From Bin87 sp965222895 (lineage in GTDB: Bacteria; Chloroflexota; Dehalococcoidia; Lucifugimonadales; UBA3495): a stretch of DNA of 64,000 bases. The stretch is taken from positions 682,001 through 746,000 of the forward strand of contig CBDCVB010000001.1 in assembly GCA_965222895.1 (NCBI GenBank). Direction: 5' to 3'. The translations under genes were made by a program, and so were the position numbers. The notes under the pieces were generated by a model. The model was given only the letters and a program-made list of their open reading frames with translations, was not told the DNA's origin and did no database searches. Each line of letters starts with the position of its first letter. Position 1 is the stretch's first letter. This document shows positions 61,322 through 64,000 of this stretch, one piece after another.

Positions 61322-62341
61322 TTAGCGTCGGTATTCGTCGCCGCAGTCGCCAATGATCTGGAACAGGTCGCGCGCGTTTGCCAGCACGGTATCTATGCTT
61401 TGCAAGTCCTCTGCATCCAGATGAAAGGTGAAGACCCTGGCGTTATCCTCGATGTGTTCGGCTACGCCCAGCCGTGCGCCCACGATCACGCCGGCCACTG
61501 CAGGCCGGTCCAGTACGTACCGGACGGCGACACTGGCGATGCTGACACCGTGCCGGTCGCCGATAGACTTGAGCACGGTTAGCAAACGCTGAAACAACTC
61601 CCAACCGCCCCACGCGTCAACCATTTGCTTGTATTTTTGCAGGCTGGCGGTGGTCAACGCGGCGCGCGTCGGCTCCGGTTGCCCCAGGTATCGGTCGGAC
61701 AGCAACCCGCCGCAGAGGGCGCCATAGGCCAGCAGCCAGATGCGGCGCTCCGCGCAAAGTTGCGACATCTGCACTTCCGGCCGGCGGTCGATGAGCGAAT
61801 ACTGCACCTGATCGGATACCACCCGGATGCCATGATCGCCGATGACGCGCAGGCGCTCGGTGTCGAAATTGGTCAGGGCCACGCGATGTATTTTGCCCTC
61901 GTCGCGGAGTTCGGCCAGGTGAGTAAGAGCGTCCAGGTAGCGGCTATCCCGATAATCCCACCAGTGGAACTGCAGCAAATCAAGCGTTTCCACCCCCATC
62001 CGATGGAGCGAGCGGTCAATGTTGCTTTCCACCACTGCGCGGGTCATCGGCCCAGCGCGGGGAACCCACTTGGTGAAAGCCTGCACACCCGACAACGCCT
62101 CCGGCCCCCGTTCGGTCGCCAGTTGCCGCCGAAATTCACCGATAAAATCCTCGGCCGGACCGTAGTGATCGGCCAGATCCCAGGTGGTAAACCCGGCGTC
62201 CAGATAGTCAAACATACTGAGGATGGCTGCGGCGGGATCGATTCGCCCGTGGGCGCCCGACACCTGCCACATACCGTTCAAAATGCGGCAAATGGGCAAG
62301 CCCTCGGCAAAGTGGAGCCGGCTGTCGGTTGGAAACGTCAT
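61322..62341 (-). CDS. Aldo/keto reductase
   Basis: The 339-residue protein has the AKR opening (HFAEGLPICRILNGMWQVSGAHG), the catalytic Asp and Tyr in FTTWDLADHYGPAE, Lys in AFTKWVPRAGP, His in LLQFHWWDYRDSRYLDAL and the cofactor-binding C-terminal VAGVIVGARLGVAEHIEDN. All four catalytic residues are intact, unlike the AKR at 20162, where His is Gln. It could act on sugars or carbonyls. It is divergent from the Gfo/Idh/MocA dehydrogenase gene, and the two could share a sugar-related pathway. Confidence 0.9.
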   Translation of the reverse strand: MTFPTDSRLHFAEGLPICRILNGMWQVSGAHGRIDPAAAILSMFDYLDAGFTTWDLADHYGPAEDFIGEFRRQLATERGPEALSGVQAFTKWVPRAGPMTRAVVESNIDRSLHRMGVETLDLLQFHWWDYRDSRYLDALTHLAELRDEGKIHRVALTNFDTERLRVIGDHGIRVVSDQVQYSLIDRRPEVQMSQLCAERRIWLLAYGALCGGLLSDRYLGQPEPTRAALTTASLQKYKQMVDAWGGWELFQRLLTVLKSIGDRHGVSIASVAVRYVLDRPAVAGVIVGARLGVAEHIEDNARVFTFHLDAEDLQSIDTVLANARDLFQIIGDCGDEYRR

Positions 62342-62480
62342 AGTAGCACCTGGTAACGCGGCGGCTGAAAACGCTCCGATTGTACCACCCCGACGCTGAG
62401 CGTCCCCGCCGTTATGTTACGATGACGCCAACCCAAAACAGTAACCACAACCCCACCATCCGCCCATGGGAGGCCCAGCA

Positions 62481-63590
62481 ATGACTACACAACAGCCCAT
62501 CCGCATCGGTTTGATTGGAGCCAACATCCACCAGGGTTGGTCGCCCCGCGCTCACCTGCCGGCGCTGGCGGCGCATCCCGACTTCGACCTGGCCGCCGTG
62601 TGCACCACCCGCCAGGAGTCGGCGGACGAGGCCAAAGCCGCGTTCAACGCCGGGGCAGCCTACGACGACTACAACAAGATGCTGGCCGACGGCAATCTGG
62701 AGGCCGCCACCATCTCGCTGCGGGTGCCGCGCCACTACGAACCGACGATGGCGGCGTTGCGGGCCGGCAAGCACGTTTTCACCGAGTGGCCGTTGGGCCG
62801 CACCACCGCCGAGGCCATCGAGATGGCCGAAGAGGCGCGACGCCAGGGTGTCAAGACCGCCGTGGGATTGCAGGCCCGGGCCAATCCCGCCATTGTCCAT
62901 CTCCGCAACCTTATCGACGACGGCTACGTGGGTCGGGTGATGACCTGCCACGTGCGGCTGATGCGCGAAGGTGTGCTGTCCCGGGACTCGGGGCGCACCT
63001 GGCAGAAGGACGACGAGCTGGGCGCCCACACCCTCACCATCGCCTGCGGCCACACCATCGACGCTCTGTGCAGCGTGGTGGGCGACTTCACCGACGTGGC
63101 TACCGTGGTGAGCACCCAGGCCACCACCTGGCACGAGACCGACACCGGGAATGACCTGGAGGCCACGTCTCCGGACAACGTGCTGGTCAGTGGCAACCTT
63201 CAAAACGGAGGTGTGGCGTCGGTGCAAATCGGTAGCACCGCCTGGGCCGGCAGCGGGTACCGCATGGAGATTTACGGCGAGGAGGGCACGCTGGTCGCCG
63301 TGTCCGTGGACTCACCACAGCTGAAGGAGGTCACCATTCGGGGAGCCCGGGGCGGCAGCAACGACCTGCAGGATCTGGTGGCGTCGGAAGAGCTGCACCT
63401 GGCTCCGGAGATACCTGCGACGGAAGCGTACAACGTCGGGCAGCTGTACAGTCTGTTCGCCGCGTCGATACGGGGCACGTCCAACGGCGGCAACGTAGTC
63501 CCCGACTTCGACCACGCGGTTCAGCTGCACCACTTCATCGACGCCATCCGGCAGTCCAGCAACGAAGGGCGGCGGGTGACAGTAGCCTGA
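62481..63590 (+). CDS. Gfo/Idh/MocA-family NAD(P)-dependent oxidoreductase
   Basis: The 369-residue protein starts IRIGLIGANIHQGWSPRAHLPAL, the N-terminal Rossmann fold with G-x-G-x-x. It continues AALRAGKHVFTEWPLGRTTAEAIEMA, which has EWPL at the conserved EKP position (no Lys), and a C-terminal alpha/beta domain (GVASVQIGSTAWAGSGYRMEIYGEEGTL). The family oxidises sugars, inositols or related compounds. The ATG at 62481 has GGAGG seven bases upstream, better than the ATG at 62466. The absent EKP lysine suggests altered catalysis. It is divergent from an aldo/keto reductase. Confidence 0.9.
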   Translation: MTTQQPIRIGLIGANIHQGWSPRAHLPALAAHPDFDLAAVCTTRQESADEAKAAFNAGAAYDDYNKMLADGNLEAATISLRVPRHYEPTMAALRAGKHVFTEWPLGRTTAEAIEMAEEARRQGVKTAVGLQARANPAIVHLRNLIDDGYVGRVMTCHVRLMREGVLSRDSGRTWQKDDELGAHTLTIACGHTIDALCSVVGDFTDVATVVSTQATTWHETDTGNDLEATSPDNVLVSGNLQNGGVASVQIGSTAWAGSGYRMEIYGEEGTLVAVSVDSPQLKEVTIRGARGGSNDLQDLVASEELHLAPEIPATEAYNVGQLYSLFAASIRGTSNGGNVVPDFDHAVQLHHFIDAIRQSSNEGRRVTVA

Positions 63591-63645
63591 TAGCACAGGT
63601 GAGAATGGTACAATCCGGCAAGTTTCACGGGGTGGAGCAGTTGCC

Positions 63646-64000
63646 ATGACCACTACCAACATACAAGCCGGCACACGTATGACCCTTGAGGAGTTCCTGG
63701 CCCTGCCCGAAATGGAGCCGCGCTGCGAACTCATTGACGGGGTACTGTACATGGCTGCCTTCCCGATACCCGACCACCAATTTTTGGCGGTAGTATTAAC
63801 TACCCGGCTCGTCCTAAAAATCATGGAAACGGGATTGGGGATCGTGCTGAACGAACCCGGCGTAGTGCTATCGAGCAATACCGCCGTAGGGCCGGACATC
63901 ACCGTGATTCGGTCTGACCGTATCGACATCATCGGCCCTACGGTCATAGACGGAGCGCCTGACATCGTGGTTGAAGTACTTTCGTCGAACCGGAATTACG
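63646..64000 (+). CDS. Uma2-family putative endonuclease, N-terminal part (cut by window edge)
   Basis: From the ATG at 63646 the frame stays open to the window edge: GTRMTLEEFLALPEMEPRCELIDGVLYMA, then LAVVLTTRLVLKIMETGLGIVL, VGPDITVIRSDRID and DGAPDIVVEVLSSNRNY. These are the N-terminal helix-strand, the PD strand and the ExL strand of Uma2. About 118 residues are visible. The sequence E-V-L-S-S shows no Lys at the ExK site. It is the fifth Uma2 member in the window. Confidence 0.85.
   Translation, partial: MTTTNIQAGTRMTLEEFLALPEMEPRCELIDGVLYMAAFPIPDHQFLAVVLTTRLVLKIMETGLGIVLNEPGVVLSSNTAVGPDITVIRSDRIDIIGPTVIDGAPDIVVEVLSSNRNY

Noticed and set aside
1..64000. CRISPR arrays, rRNA operons and phage structural genes
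   Set aside because: No regularly spaced direct repeats, rRNA signatures or phage proteins were found on reading both strands.

Overview
The window is a GC-rich (roughly 60% by eye), gene-dense bacterial chromosome segment. No rRNA is present to fix the taxonomy. The gene mix points to a Chloroflexota lineage, possibly Dehalococcoidia/SAR202-like or a sponge or soil relative: luciferase-like flavin oxidoreductases, paired CaiB/BaiF CoA-transferases, many amidohydrolases and MFS carriers, WD40/BNR-type propellers, actinobacterial-type inositol phospholipid genes and repeated Uma2-family nucleases. That placement is inference, not proof.

Layout. 1-1875: the 5' end of an LLM oxidoreductase, ribH and a Uma2 nuclease (minus strand). 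1897-4043: three envelope or secreted proteins (CAP domain, 4-TM, anchored coiled coil). 4136-7117: an inositol-lipid operon of inositol-3-phosphate synthase, a PimA-like glycosyltransferase and a CDP-alcohol phosphatidyltransferase. 7256-12859: a frameshifted MFS gene, then the minus-strand run dnaJ, prmA, kinase-like and PP2C-like, whose last two could form a phosphorylation switch. 12980-14380: a P450. 14468-15440: decayed IS630 and IS21 remnants. 15542-21154: glutamate dehydrogenase, two amidohydrolases and a divergent aldo/keto reductase. 21219-21537: an integrase remnant beside tRNA-Ala(CGC). 21665-24261: an NHL propeller and dnaA, with no dnaN and no visible oriC. 24835-27203: an orphan DNA methyltransferase beside two HepT-like proteins, one fused to a degenerate nucleotidyltransferase. 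27770-31730: a coupled operon of two CoA-transferases and an MFS carrier. 32171-35104: two NYN-domain genes around a hydantoinase. 35256-39322: a lipoprotein, a BNR propeller, a P-loop kinase and an MFS carrier.

39461-44156: a copper ATPase, a 36-residue membrane peptide, a hendecad-repeat coiled coil, an HtrA-like lipoprotein and a YHS protein, all plus strand. 44188-47410: secA preceded by a RelE/RHH toxin-antitoxin pair. 47651-48858: a cis-CaaD-like tautomerase, a related protein without Pro1, and a DUF2277 protein. 50018-51625: a ThDP enzyme. 51655-56293: a COG2856-type Xre/ImmA protein and a DUF4411 PIN-like toxin. The toxin gene is cut into three exactly rejoinable pieces by an IS701-type and an IS66-type element, each with clean target duplications. 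56425-64000: a HicB remnant, a second BNR propeller, three more Uma2 genes, an alpha/beta hydrolase, an LLM oxidoreductase, an aldo/keto reductase and a Gfo/Idh/MocA dehydrogenase.

Two window-wide patterns matter. An imperfect-palindrome repeat of about 140-165 bp with TGTCATTGCGAG ends occurs twice intact and once partially. At least six genes carry a single-base indel, mostly in short homopolymers, that exactly breaks an otherwise intact family member. These may be assembly errors, so the pseudogene calls for them are provisional.
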